The notes under the pieces: generated by a model | The model's database searches: none | What the model was told of the DNA's origin: nothing | The model's input: the letters and a program-made list of their open reading frames with translations, nothing else | Program-made: the position numbers and the translations under genes | From: Candidatus Zhuqueibacterota bacterium | Lineage (GTDB): Bacteria > Zhuqueibacterota > Zhuqueibacteria > Zhuqueibacterales > Zhuqueibacteraceae | Assembly (NCBI GenBank): GCA_022616415.1 | Contig: JAKEEU010000016.1 | Coordinates: 1 to 32,266, forward strand | Length of the DNA: 32,266 nt | Direction: 5' to 3' | In this document: positions 22,350 through 29,559 of the stretch, piece after piece | How the letters are laid out: each line of letters opens with the position of its first letter | Position numbering within the stretch: the first letter of the stretch is position 1

Positions 22350-25300
22350 ATGGCGAGAAGAGTTACGCTCGGGCTGAGTTTTCTTTTGCTCGGCCTCCTG
22401 GTTTCCGGCTTGGCGTTTGCCCAGAAGGGAACCATTGCCGGCAAAGTCACCGACGCCAGAAGCGGCGACGGCTTGCCGGGCGCCAACGTCTTGGTGCAGG
22501 GCCTTGAATACGGCGCCTCCACCAACCCGGATGGCGAATTCACGATTGCCGGAGTGCCGGCTGGCACCCACTCCGTCATCGCCCGTTTTATTGGTTACAA
22601 GAGTGTGATCAAACAAGTGACGGTAAGCGGCGGCGGTGTTGCCGAGTTGAATTTCGGCTTGACGGAAACCGCGCTGCAGCTCGACGAAGTCGTGGTCACT
22701 GGAACCGGCGTTGCCTCCGAGAAAAAGAAACTGGGCAATACGGTGGCCACGATCAACGCCACGCTGATCCAAGAAGCGCCGGTGAGCAATCTTTCGGAAA
22801 TTCTGCAAGGCCGTGAGGCCGGCGTGAATGCGTTGCCCTCCGGCGGCTTGGTCGGCGAAGGCACGCGCATTCGCATTCGCGGCACTTCCAGCTTGTCACA
22901 ATCCAACGAGCCGGTAGTTTACGTCGATGGCATTCGCGTCGATAACTCCGGCGGTTTTGCCGGCGTCGGCGCCGGCGGCGGCGGTGTGCCCTCACGTTTG
23001 GATGACATCAATCCGAATGCCATCGAGCGCGTTGAAATTCTCAAGGGCGCGGCCGCGGCCACCCTCTACGGGACGCAAGCCTCGGGCGGCATCATCCAAA
23101 TCTTCACCAAGCAAGGCCAATTCAGCAAACCAAAATTCAGCCTGGAAATCGAGCAATCCACGTTGAATTATCCGGATGTGTATAAGACCAATACTGGTTT
23201 TGCCCGCACCCCAGCCCAACTTGACAACATGCGGGCGGCCTTTGGGGACCAAGGCATTCAGCTTTACCAACCGTTCCAAAAAAAGATGGTGAAGGATCTA
23301 TTCACCACCGGCTACGGCCAGGTTTATTCAATGAGCGTTTCCGGTGGCGGTTCGGGCGTGACCTATTTTGCCAGCGGGCGCTTTCAAAACACCAATGGCC
23401 CCTATGGCGCCGCCGCAGATAATTTTTTTGGCACCGAGCCCGGCCCGGGTGATGACAAGCTCCGGCGCGGCCAGTTCTCGGCGACGCTGGGCATTACGCC
23501 CTCCAATAAATTGAACATTCGCCTCTCCTCGCAATACAGCAAAATCAAGCAGGAGACCATCGACAACAACAATAACATTTATGGCGTGATCTCGCTGGCG
23601 ATGTTTGGCAAGCCCGAGCGCGTGGTGCCGCCGAATGCGCTCAGCCAATCCAATGCGTTTGGCAACGCAGCGTTCTCGACGGTGCGCGAAGCGAGCTTTC
23701 AACAAACGAAAGACAACACCGACCACGCCAACGTGAGCTTGTCGACCAACTATAAGCTGGCCAAGGAAATTTCCTTGGACGGCACGTTCGGCATCGACTA
23801 CGTCAGCCAGCGCAGCTCCAACCTCAACCCCTTCGGCTACAACGTCGACGCCTTTGTGGCGAATGAAATCAATGGCGCCTTGCGCATCGGCAAGCGCGAG
23901 CACACCGAATGGACCGTTGACCTGAAAGGCAACTGGAGCCGTAACTTCACCAGCGCCATTTCCTCCCAGTTTGTCGCCGGCATGCAGGGCTTCATCACCA
24001 ACGAAACCTTTTCGTTCGGCTCAGGCGTCACGTTCCCAGGGCCAGGAATCGAAGTGTTGGACGGAGGAGCTGTACAAACCTCGCGTTCACTCTTCTCCGA
24101 GGTTGTCCAAGCCGGTTATTTCTTCCAGGAACAACTCGGCTATCGTGATTACGTGTACCTGACTGGCGGCGTTCGCTTTGACGCTAACAGCGCGTTTGGG
24201 TCAAACTTCAGCACCGTGTCTTATCCCAAGTTCAGCATCTCGTTTGTGCCGACGCAGGTTTTCAATCTGAGCAGCACGCCGCTCAGCACGTTTCGCGTGC
24301 GCGCCGCGATCGGCCAATCCGGCAAGCAGCCCGGCGCGTTTGACAAATTCACCACCTTCGGGCCGTTCACGGCAACGGACGGCGCCGGCTTGGCGCCCAA
24401 CAATCTCGGCAACCAGGATTTGCAACCCGAAAAATCGACTGAAATCGAGGGTGGCTTCGAAGCGGGATTGTTCAATGATCGACTCGGTCTGGAATTTACT
24501 TATTGGGATCGCGTCGTGCGCGACGCTTTGATTGCGCGGCGCTATGCGCCGTCAGGCGGTTTTTATCGCGCGCAATTGGATAACATCGGCGAGACGAAAG
24601 CGCATGGCATCGATCTCTCGGCAAACTTTCGAATTCTCAAGAAAGAAAATCTCGCGATCGAAGTGTTTGCCAACGGCGCGTTCCTGCGCGAAGAAATTAC
24701 GGATCTCGGCGGCGCGCCGGAGCAAAAATCCGGCGGTTCCTATCCGCGCTACCGTAATTTCTTGACCGAGGGCTATGCTCCCGGCTCTTTCTTTGGCCCC
24801 AAGCCGGCTCTGACGGTCGATCGCAATGGCAATCCCATCGTCTATCCCATTTCGTTGACTACCTCCGGACCCAATGCTTACATGCCGGCGACACGCGACC
24901 AATTGCTCGCCCACTTTGCCGTGGCGCGTGACCCTGGCACCTTCCACCCCACGCTGCTGGATGACGATGGCGATGGCAATTTTCTCGATCACTATCTCGG
25001 CAAGCCGACGCCGGATTGGCAGGGATCGTTTGGCCTCACGGTCAACTTCTTCAAGCGTTTTCGTTTCAATAATCTGTTTGAATACAAAGCCGGCAATTAC
25101 ACGGTTCACAACTTGACCGATGAGTTCCGCAAATCGCACGCGACGATTGGCCGCAATATTCCGGTCGCGTCACAATATGAAGCGATTCTGCTGAATCCCG
25201 CCAGCACGGCCGAACAGCGTTTGGCCGCGGCGGATTTCTGGATTCGCAACCTCGCCGGCCTCTCACCGTACGATGGCTTGAACGCGATGGAGAAGGGTGA

Positions 25301-25580
25301 TTTCATCCGCTGGCGCGAAGTCAGTCTGACTTACGACATTCCGCAAAATATCACCTCAAGGTTTGGCGTGAGCAATGCCTCGATTACCGTCGCCGGCCGC
25401 AACGTCGCCTTGTTCAGCGGCTACTCTGGCATCGATCCGGAAGTCAATGCCATCGGCCGCAAAGGTGACACAGGCTCTGCCGGCGCTTTCAATATTAATG
25501 ACAACTTCCTCGACGGCACCGAGGCTTTTGGCCTGCCGATTCCGCGGCAGTTCGTCTTTACTTTGCGGACGAGCTTCTAA
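22350..25580 (+). CDS. SusC/RagA-type TonB-linked outer membrane protein
   Basis: 1076-aa outer-membrane transporter. A signal peptide (hydrophobic 8-24, ending LAFAQ) is followed by a carboxypeptidase-regulatory-like domain (GTIAGKVTDARSGDGLPGANV, 28-48). Next come a TonB-box-like stretch LDEVVVTGTG (111-120) and the plug domain (LSEILQGREAGV, RIRGTSSL, PVVYVDGIRVDN, IERVEILKGAAAATLYG). The rest is a beta-barrel ending with Phe (FVFTLRTSF). It takes up oligomers together with a SusD lipoprotein, powered by TonB. The start ATG 22350 follows GGGAG; the longer ORF start at 22272 would add a non-signal leader. The SusD gene follows 105 bp later. The substrate is unknown; no glycan-degrading genes lie nearby, and the peptidases around it suggest peptides. 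Confidence 0.95.
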   Translation: MARRVTLGLSFLLLGLLVSGLAFAQKGTIAGKVTDARSGDGLPGANVLVQGLEYGASTNPDGEFTIAGVPAGTHSVIARFIGYKSVIKQVTVSGGGVAELNFGLTETALQLDEVVVTGTGVASEKKKLGNTVATINATLIQEAPVSNLSEILQGREAGVNALPSGGLVGEGTRIRIRGTSSLSQSNEPVVYVDGIRVDNSGGFAGVGAGGGGVPSRLDDINPNAIERVEILKGAAAATLYGTQASGGIIQIFTKQGQFSKPKFSLEIEQSTLNYPDVYKTNTGFARTPAQLDNMRAAFGDQGIQLYQPFQKKMVKDLFTTGYGQVYSMSVSGGGSGVTYFASGRFQNTNGPYGAAADNFFGTEPGPGDDKLRRGQFSATLGITPSNKLNIRLSSQYSKIKQETIDNNNNIYGVISLAMFGKPERVVPPNALSQSNAFGNAAFSTVREASFQQTKDNTDHANVSLSTNYKLAKEISLDGTFGIDYVSQRSSNLNPFGYNVDAFVANEINGALRIGKREHTEWTVDLKGNWSRNFTSAISSQFVAGMQGFITNETFSFGSGVTFPGPGIEVLDGGAVQTSRSLFSEVVQAGYFFQEQLGYRDYVYLTGGVRFDANSAFGSNFSTVSYPKFSISFVPTQVFNLSSTPLSTFRVRAAIGQSGKQPGAFDKFTTFGPFTATDGAGLAPNNLGNQDLQPEKSTEIEGGFEAGLFNDRLGLEFTYWDRVVRDALIARRYAPSGGFYRAQLDNIGETKAHGIDLSANFRILKKENLAIEVFANGAFLREEITDLGGAPEQKSGGSYPRYRNFLTEGYAPGSFFGPKPALTVDRNGNPIVYPISLTTSGPNAYMPATRDQLLAHFAVARDPGTFHPTLLDDDGDGNFLDHYLGKPTPDWQGSFGLTVNFFKRFRFNNLFEYKAGNYTVHNLTDEFRKSHATIGRNIPVASQYEAILLNPASTAEQRLAAADFWIRNLAGLSPYDGLNAMEKGDFIRWREVSLTYDIPQNITSRFGVSNASITVAGRNVALFSGYSGIDPEVNAIGRKGDTGSAGAFNINDNFLDGTEAFGLPIPRQFVFTLRTSF

Positions 25581-25603
25581 ACAACGGATTTCGCGGATTA
25601 TAC

Positions 25604-25642
25604 GGATTACGTTTTAATCTTCAAACGTCGTCAACGTAATCC
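25604..25642 (+). repeat. 10-bp inverted repeat between susC and susD
   Basis: GGATTACGTT (25604-25613) and AACGTAATCC (25633-25642) are perfectly complementary across 19 nt. The left arm is part of a short direct-repeat series (ACGGATT, GCGGATT, ACGGATT). It starts 23 bp after the susC stop and has no T-tract. It could stabilise the susC end or reduce read-through into susD. Confidence 0.55.
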
Positions 25643-25685
25643 GGTGAACAACAAGCGTTCGACCATAAACCGGAGATATTGGCTT

Positions 25686-26990
25686 ATGAAAACAAAAAAG
25701 CTTTTGCGCCTTCTCATCGGGGCGCTGGCTTTGTTGCTGTTTGTGGGTTGTGGCAACGTTCTCGAAGTCGACAACCCCAACAACGTTCTCGAAGAAAATC
25801 TGAACGACCCGGCGGCGGCAGCGGCCATTGCCAACGGCGTGTTGAGCACCGGCTCCAATGGCATCGGCTATTGCCTGGCGCCTTACACGACCGTCACCGA
25901 CGAAGGCATCTGGATCGGCTCCCGTGACGCCTGGAACCAACTGGATAAGGGCAACGTTGGCGATTTCAACAACGAATTCGTTGACGCAGCCTGGCCCTTC
26001 ATCACCGAAGCCCGCTACACGGCTGACAATGCCATCACGCGGTTGGAGGGATTCCGCAGCGCCAATAGATTGAATGATGTGAAGCATCTGGCTCGCGCCT
26101 ATTTGTATTCCGCCATGATTCGCGTTACCATTGCCGATATGTTCGACGATTTTGTGTACTCGAACAAACAGGAGGCCAAAGCGCCGATCAGCGAAGCGAA
26201 TATGTTTCAAGTCTACGACGAGGCGATCGCTCACTTGAATGCGGCTTACACCATCGCCACCGGCTTGACCGGCAATAGCCGGGATATCGAGCTGGAAAGA
26301 CGGATTCTGGGAATGCGGGCGCGCGCCAAGCAATCAAAAGCGATTTGGCAAAAGATTAATCCCCGACCGGTTCCGGCGGCCACGTTGGCCAATCCCTACG
26401 TAACCGAAGGCGCGGACGATGCGCAAGCCGCGCTGGCGATCATGGCGGCGAACTATCGTTGGCAGTTGGGGTTCCCGGGCTCAATCGGCGCCTTTAATGA
26501 ATGGGCGTGGGAAGTGGTGGGCCGTTTGGAGTTGAATGCCGCTCCGGCCAAAGACGTTATCGACACGGCCACTGATGACCCGCGCATTGTCGCCGAGATC
26601 GCTGAATTTAAGGACCGCAACAAATGGGGCGGCGACCGCAACTCGGGCTATACGGTCGCGTCCGAGCGTGAAATGCAGCTCATCATTGCCGAATCGCAAA
26701 TGGTTTCCAATCCTGCCGGCGCCGCAGACATTCTGAATACGTGGCGCGCGCGCAACAACCTGGCGCCTTTGGCCGCGCCTTTCACCACGGCCACGGTTGG
26801 TCCGCTTTTGCAGCACGAGCGTTTCGCCAACTTGTTCATGCAAGGACGCCGCCTGGCCGATATGTATCGCTTCGGCATCACAGACTCGCGATGGTCGCCA
26901 ACCTCCGAAGCTGTGACCACGCCGGGAACGTTCCTTCCCATCACCATTCAAGAGCGCCGCGCCAATCCGTTTCTCACGGGCGGCCGCTAG
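25686..26990 (+). CDS. SusD/RagB-family surface lipoprotein
   Basis: 434-aa lipoprotein partner of the SusC channel. The N-terminus MKTKKLLRLLIGALALLLFVGC has a lipobox with Cys22, followed by NVLEVDNPNN, the usual opening of SusD-like proteins (DxxNP). Helical TPR-like segments follow (HLARAYLYSAMIRV, FQVYDEAIAHLNAAY). The C-terminal block has REMQLIIAES, LNTWRARN, ERFANLFMQGRRLADMYRF and FLPITIQERRANP, the latter being typical closing motifs of the family. It binds the ligand at the cell surface and closes over SusC. ATG 25686 was chosen because it gives the signal peptide; the ORF's earlier start at 25644 lies in the inverted-repeat region. A strong terminator follows at 27063-27119. Confidence 0.93.
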   Translation: MKTKKLLRLLIGALALLLFVGCGNVLEVDNPNNVLEENLNDPAAAAAIANGVLSTGSNGIGYCLAPYTTVTDEGIWIGSRDAWNQLDKGNVGDFNNEFVDAAWPFITEARYTADNAITRLEGFRSANRLNDVKHLARAYLYSAMIRVTIADMFDDFVYSNKQEAKAPISEANMFQVYDEAIAHLNAAYTIATGLTGNSRDIELERRILGMRARAKQSKAIWQKINPRPVPAATLANPYVTEGADDAQAALAIMAANYRWQLGFPGSIGAFNEWAWEVVGRLELNAAPAKDVIDTATDDPRIVAEIAEFKDRNKWGGDRNSGYTVASEREMQLIIAESQMVSNPAGAADILNTWRARNNLAPLAAPFTTATVGPLLQHERFANLFMQGRRLADMYRFGITDSRWSPTSEAVTTPGTFLPITIQERRANPFLTGGR

Positions 26991-27062
26991 GGGCCTTCAG
27001 TGGCCGATAAAGCGCTGAGAGGCAGATAATTCAGGTCACGTGGTGCGCTTCTATCGACCTCC

Positions 27063-27119
27063 AAGGTGGCTTCCATGGGCGACGCCCTCGGTCTACGCCT
27101 GTAAGGAGCCACCTTTTTT
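27063..27119 (+). terminator. Intrinsic terminator after susD with structured loop
   Basis: AAGGTGGCT (27063-27071) pairs with AGCCACCTT (27107-27115), then CC/GG after a one-base bulge, followed directly by a T run to 27119. The loop contains a smaller hairpin, GGGC-gac-GCCC (27077-27087). Upstream, AAGCGC (27010-27015) can pair with GCGCTT (27045-27050), and AGGTC (27033-27037) with GACCT (27056-27060), so the whole 3' region is structured. Confidence 0.75.
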
Positions 27120-27137
27120 GTTGTAAGACCAGAGTAA

Positions 27138-27247
27138 GAGAGTGTTTAGAAAGTCACTGGCCGGTCACTTTTATGCATGAAACGGCGTACATTTCGACCG
27201 TTTAAAGTGACCGGTCAGTTGAACTTTCGTACTTTTCAAACACGCTC
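27138..27247. mobile_element. MITE-like element, 110 bp, with terminal inverted repeats
   Basis: Ends GAGAGTGTTTAGAAAGT and ACTTTTCAAACACGCTC are inverted repeats with three mismatches in 17. The element is flanked on both sides by TAA (27135-27137 and 27248-27250), which may be a 3-bp target duplication. Inside, CTGGCCGGTCACTTT (27157-27171) pairs with AAAGTGACCGGTCAG (27204-27218), and ACGG with CCGT further in. There is no coding capacity. This is the structure of a non-autonomous insertion element whose transposase is elsewhere; family assignment (a DDE element making 3-bp duplications) is a guess. Confidence 0.55.
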
Positions 27248-27265
27248 TAACGAGTATTGTGGCTT

Positions 27266-27769
27266 ATGCGTCTATATCGACCGGTTATATTGATCCTGGC
27301 TCTGCTGATCGTGGCCTGTGCTTCAACGCAGAAAACGCCAAAGAACCGGGCCGTCAAGCCGATGAGTTATCCGGTGGCGCCCAAAACCTCGCGCGCGGAC
27401 ATCATGACGGAGGCCATTATCACGTTGACCGGGTTCACTTTTACGATTGAATTTGCCGATTCCCGGCGAAACTACGAGGCCTTGCGCACCAACTGGCGCC
27501 TGAGCACGCAGACCATCAACCGCGCCGACGGCGAAACGGCCACACTGCAAGTGCGCAATCGCGCCATTCTCCATCTTTCGCCGCGCGGCATCGAATCCGA
27601 CCGCAGCACCTCGGTCGCCAGCACGCTCGAGTTTGAGATGGAAATGAAGGGCGCAAAAAAAGACAACTGGATCGACATCACGCTTGATCCCGCCGTGCAA
27701 GAGCAATACGCCGCCGTCGTTCAGGAATTGCAAAACCGCCTGCGGCACCGCGGCTATCAATTCAACTGA
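27266..27769 (+). CDS. Hypothetical lipoprotein, 167 aa
   Basis: Starts at ATG 27266 with MRLYRPVILILALLIVACAS: a signal peptide with lipobox IVAC and Cys18, so a lipid-anchored envelope protein. The mature part begins with a basic linker and then one domain of about 125 residues rich in beta-type segments (ITLTGFTFTIEFADS, TATLQVRNRAILHL, STLEFEMEMKG). It ends in a helix (VQEQYAAVVQELQNRL). I do not recognise the family. The start lies 18 bp after the MITE-like element, so the element may carry or disrupt its promoter. A post-stop palindrome follows at 27777. Confidence 0.7.
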   Translation: MRLYRPVILILALLIVACASTQKTPKNRAVKPMSYPVAPKTSRADIMTEAIITLTGFTFTIEFADSRRNYEALRTNWRLSTQTINRADGETATLQVRNRAILHLSPRGIESDRSTSVASTLEFEMEMKGAKKDNWIDITLDPAVQEQYAAVVQELQNRLRHRGYQFN

Positions 27770-27776
27770 TCGTAAC

Positions 27777-27794
27777 CCAGACGGCCTCGTCTGG
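27777..27794. repeat. Post-stop palindrome CCAGACG-gcct-CGTCTGG
   Basis: A perfect 7-bp stem with a 4-nt loop begins 7 bp after the TGA of the lipoprotein gene. The word TCGTAAC-x-CAGACGGCC is shared with the element after the dehydrogenase gene at 15212-15228. Confidence 0.5.
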
Positions 27795-27972
27795 AGAATA
27801 TTGGGAAACAGATTAGTTCTACATAGTCACACTGAAACATGTGCCCACGAAAAACGCGAAAAGCTTTTTTGCAGTTGGGTTCATCTATCCGTTGGGGATA
27901 TAAAACTTTCAGAACTGTTTCTAACTTTTGCCGTTTTATAGTTATTATATTCAGCTTCAAGCGAGGTAAGCC

Positions 27973-28629
27973 ATGCATCACACTTCAATCAAAACCTTGT
28001 TAGTTTTTCTCCTCATCTTCGCGCTCACTTACGCGCAACTCGCTCCCGGTTTTGCTGCTGAAAAAAGCAAATCCAACAAAGTCAAAGTCGCTTTCGTGGG
28101 CATCAAGTTTGACGACGTGCCGGACGAAGCTCGCGACCGGGTTTTGGAGCGCGTGCAAGAGTTGCTGGAAAAAGAATCATCCTTCCAGCTCGCCAAACCC
28201 GATGAGCTGGAAAAGCAGTTGAGCAAAGAAAAACTCGCCGACTTTTTTGCCCAGCCAGACAGCGCCGCCTTTCGCACGCTGGCGGATGAGCTGCAAGTGG
28301 ATTATCTCTTTGCCGGACGCATCGCCAATCAAAGCCGCGAAGCTAATCGCGTGTTGTTGGTCGGCGAGCTGGTCCGCTTCGACCGCGCCGCGGGCATTTT
28401 GAACAAATTCGAAGTCTTGAAATACTATGACCATATCGGCGTCGAATTGCTGAAGTTTCAGGAAGAGTTTGTGAAAACCATCGTGCCGTCCAATGCCGGC
28501 GGCAACAAAGCGTTGCCATTCATCGTGCTTGGCGGCGTAACGCTCGCCGGAATTGTCGCTCTGGTTTTGAGCACGAGCAAATCAGGCTCCGAAGGTGAAG
28601 GCGGCGGGTCAGGTGGTGATCGGCCTTGA
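27973..28629 (+). CDS. Hypothetical exported membrane-anchored protein, 218 aa
   Basis: N-terminal signal sequence (7-28, cleaved perhaps after GFAA), then a soluble domain starting KVKVAFVGIKFDDVP (36-50). This is a strand plus loop resembling the first strand of CsgG/LpoB/TolB-N-type envelope proteins, followed by an amphipathic helix (RVLERVQELLEKE) and a second core strand (VDYLFAGRIA). A single hydrophobic helix at about 182-200 (FIVLGGVTLAGIVALVLS) and a Gly/Ser-rich tail follow, so it is probably anchored at its C-terminus with the domain in the periplasm. GAGGT lies 6 nt before the ATG. The relationship to CsgG-like folds is only a pattern impression. Confidence 0.65.
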   Translation: MHHTSIKTLLVFLLIFALTYAQLAPGFAAEKSKSNKVKVAFVGIKFDDVPDEARDRVLERVQELLEKESSFQLAKPDELEKQLSKEKLADFFAQPDSAAFRTLADELQVDYLFAGRIANQSREANRVLLVGELVRFDRAAGILNKFEVLKYYDHIGVELLKFQEEFVKTIVPSNAGGNKALPFIVLGGVTLAGIVALVLSTSKSGSEGEGGGSGGDRP

Positions 28630-28706
28630 GATTCATCTCATTCTGCGTGAAATCACGTGAACCACATTGGGGTTCACTGTAATCATTAATTTCAGGGGAT
28701 CATATT

Positions 28707-29246
28707 ATGAAAATGACAATGATGGCGATGGCATTGCCCGTGATGGCAGGCCTATTTTCGTCCGAGCTTCTCGCCCAAAGGACAAACCAGGATACCTCTT
28801 CACTCTTTGTCGGCAGCTTGATTCGCGCTTCGGTATTTGATGTCCCGGATTACAAGTTTGTCGGAACGTTTACAGCTTTGCGCCCGGATACGTTATGGTT
28901 GCAACCAATGAATTCACCGGCGCTGATACCTATTTCACTTGGCTCGTTGACTCGTTTGGACGTAAGCTATGGCAAAATTCCAGTTGTAGAAAGATCGCTG
29001 AAAGGCTTTGGCATCGGTTTCGTTTTGGGTTTCGGCCTGGGAGCGGTTTTTTCGAATATTTTCAAGAAAACGTGCGAAAATGAATTTTTTCTTGAAAATG
29101 AAACGCCTTGCCAAGACAAGGTCAACTATCGCCAAGTTGCCCTGCGTTTCGGTATTCCGGTCGGCCTTGCCGGATCGCTGTTTTGGACTCTCAAAAAAGC
29201 CGAACGCTGGGAAAAAGTGCCAATTGAGAGAATTCGCCTCAAGTAG
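28707..29246 (+). CDS. Hypothetical envelope protein with SH3-like and membrane segments, 179 aa
   Basis: Starts with a short signal peptide (MKMTMMAMALPVMAGLFSSE, cleaved near LLAQ). Then comes a small beta-rich domain (VGSLIRASVFDVPDYKFVGTF, LRPDTLWLQP, SLTRLDV) of the kind that binds small ligands or protein tails. A glycine-rich hydrophobic segment (GFGIGFVLGFGLGAVFS) and a second segment (FGIPVGLAGSLFWTL) follow. Two cysteines, in KTCEN and TPCQD, lie between the membrane segments and could form a disulfide. AGGGGATC lies 8 nt before the ATG. No family is recognised. It follows the preceding gene by 77 bp in the same direction and may share its transcript. Confidence 0.65.
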   Translation: MKMTMMAMALPVMAGLFSSELLAQRTNQDTSSLFVGSLIRASVFDVPDYKFVGTFTALRPDTLWLQPMNSPALIPISLGSLTRLDVSYGKIPVVERSLKGFGIGFVLGFGLGAVFSNIFKKTCENEFFLENETPCQDKVNYRQVALRFGIPVGLAGSLFWTLKKAERWEKVPIERIRLK

Positions 29247-29365
29247 TCACAAAAGCACAGCGAGTCGCAACCCAAAAGAATTTTCCCCAACGGATACAGC
29301 GGATATTTTTATCAGTTGGTCTTAATCCTACGGACGCAGTTTAGTGCACTGTAACCATGAATTAT

Positions 29366-29446
29366 GTAGTCCCCGCCCCTTGTGGGCGGCTGTTCAAGTA
29401 CTAATCTTCGCTATTCCAGCAGCGACCCACAAGAGGTCGGGGCTAC
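29366..29446. repeat. Long imperfect inverted repeat, 81 bp
   Basis: The left arm (29366-29392, GTAG-T-CCCCG-CCCC-TTGTGGG) and right arm (29417-29446, CCCACAAG-AGGT-CGGGG-CTAC) are complementary with a few mismatches, around a 24-nt A/T-richer loop. It lies in the 313-bp gap before the M24-like gene, where no gene is seen. Upstream, AACGGATACAGCGGATA (about 29293) resembles the GGATT series after susC. The form suggests a dispersed REP/MITE-type element. There is no T-tract. Confidence 0.6.
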
Positions 29447-29559
29447 AGAATTTAACGTAACAGTGTACGAGCCGTTGCGGAAAAAGACTTCAGAAATTTT
29501 TCTGATTTTGACCGTAAGTCAACTTGACAGGCTGAAACTCAAAATCGAGGAGGAAGCAC

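Noticed and set aside
27856..27873. GCGAAAAGCTTTTTTGC as a terminator for the lipoprotein gene
   Set aside because: Mostly A/T pairs around a GC centre without a real loop and far from the stop; too weak to call.
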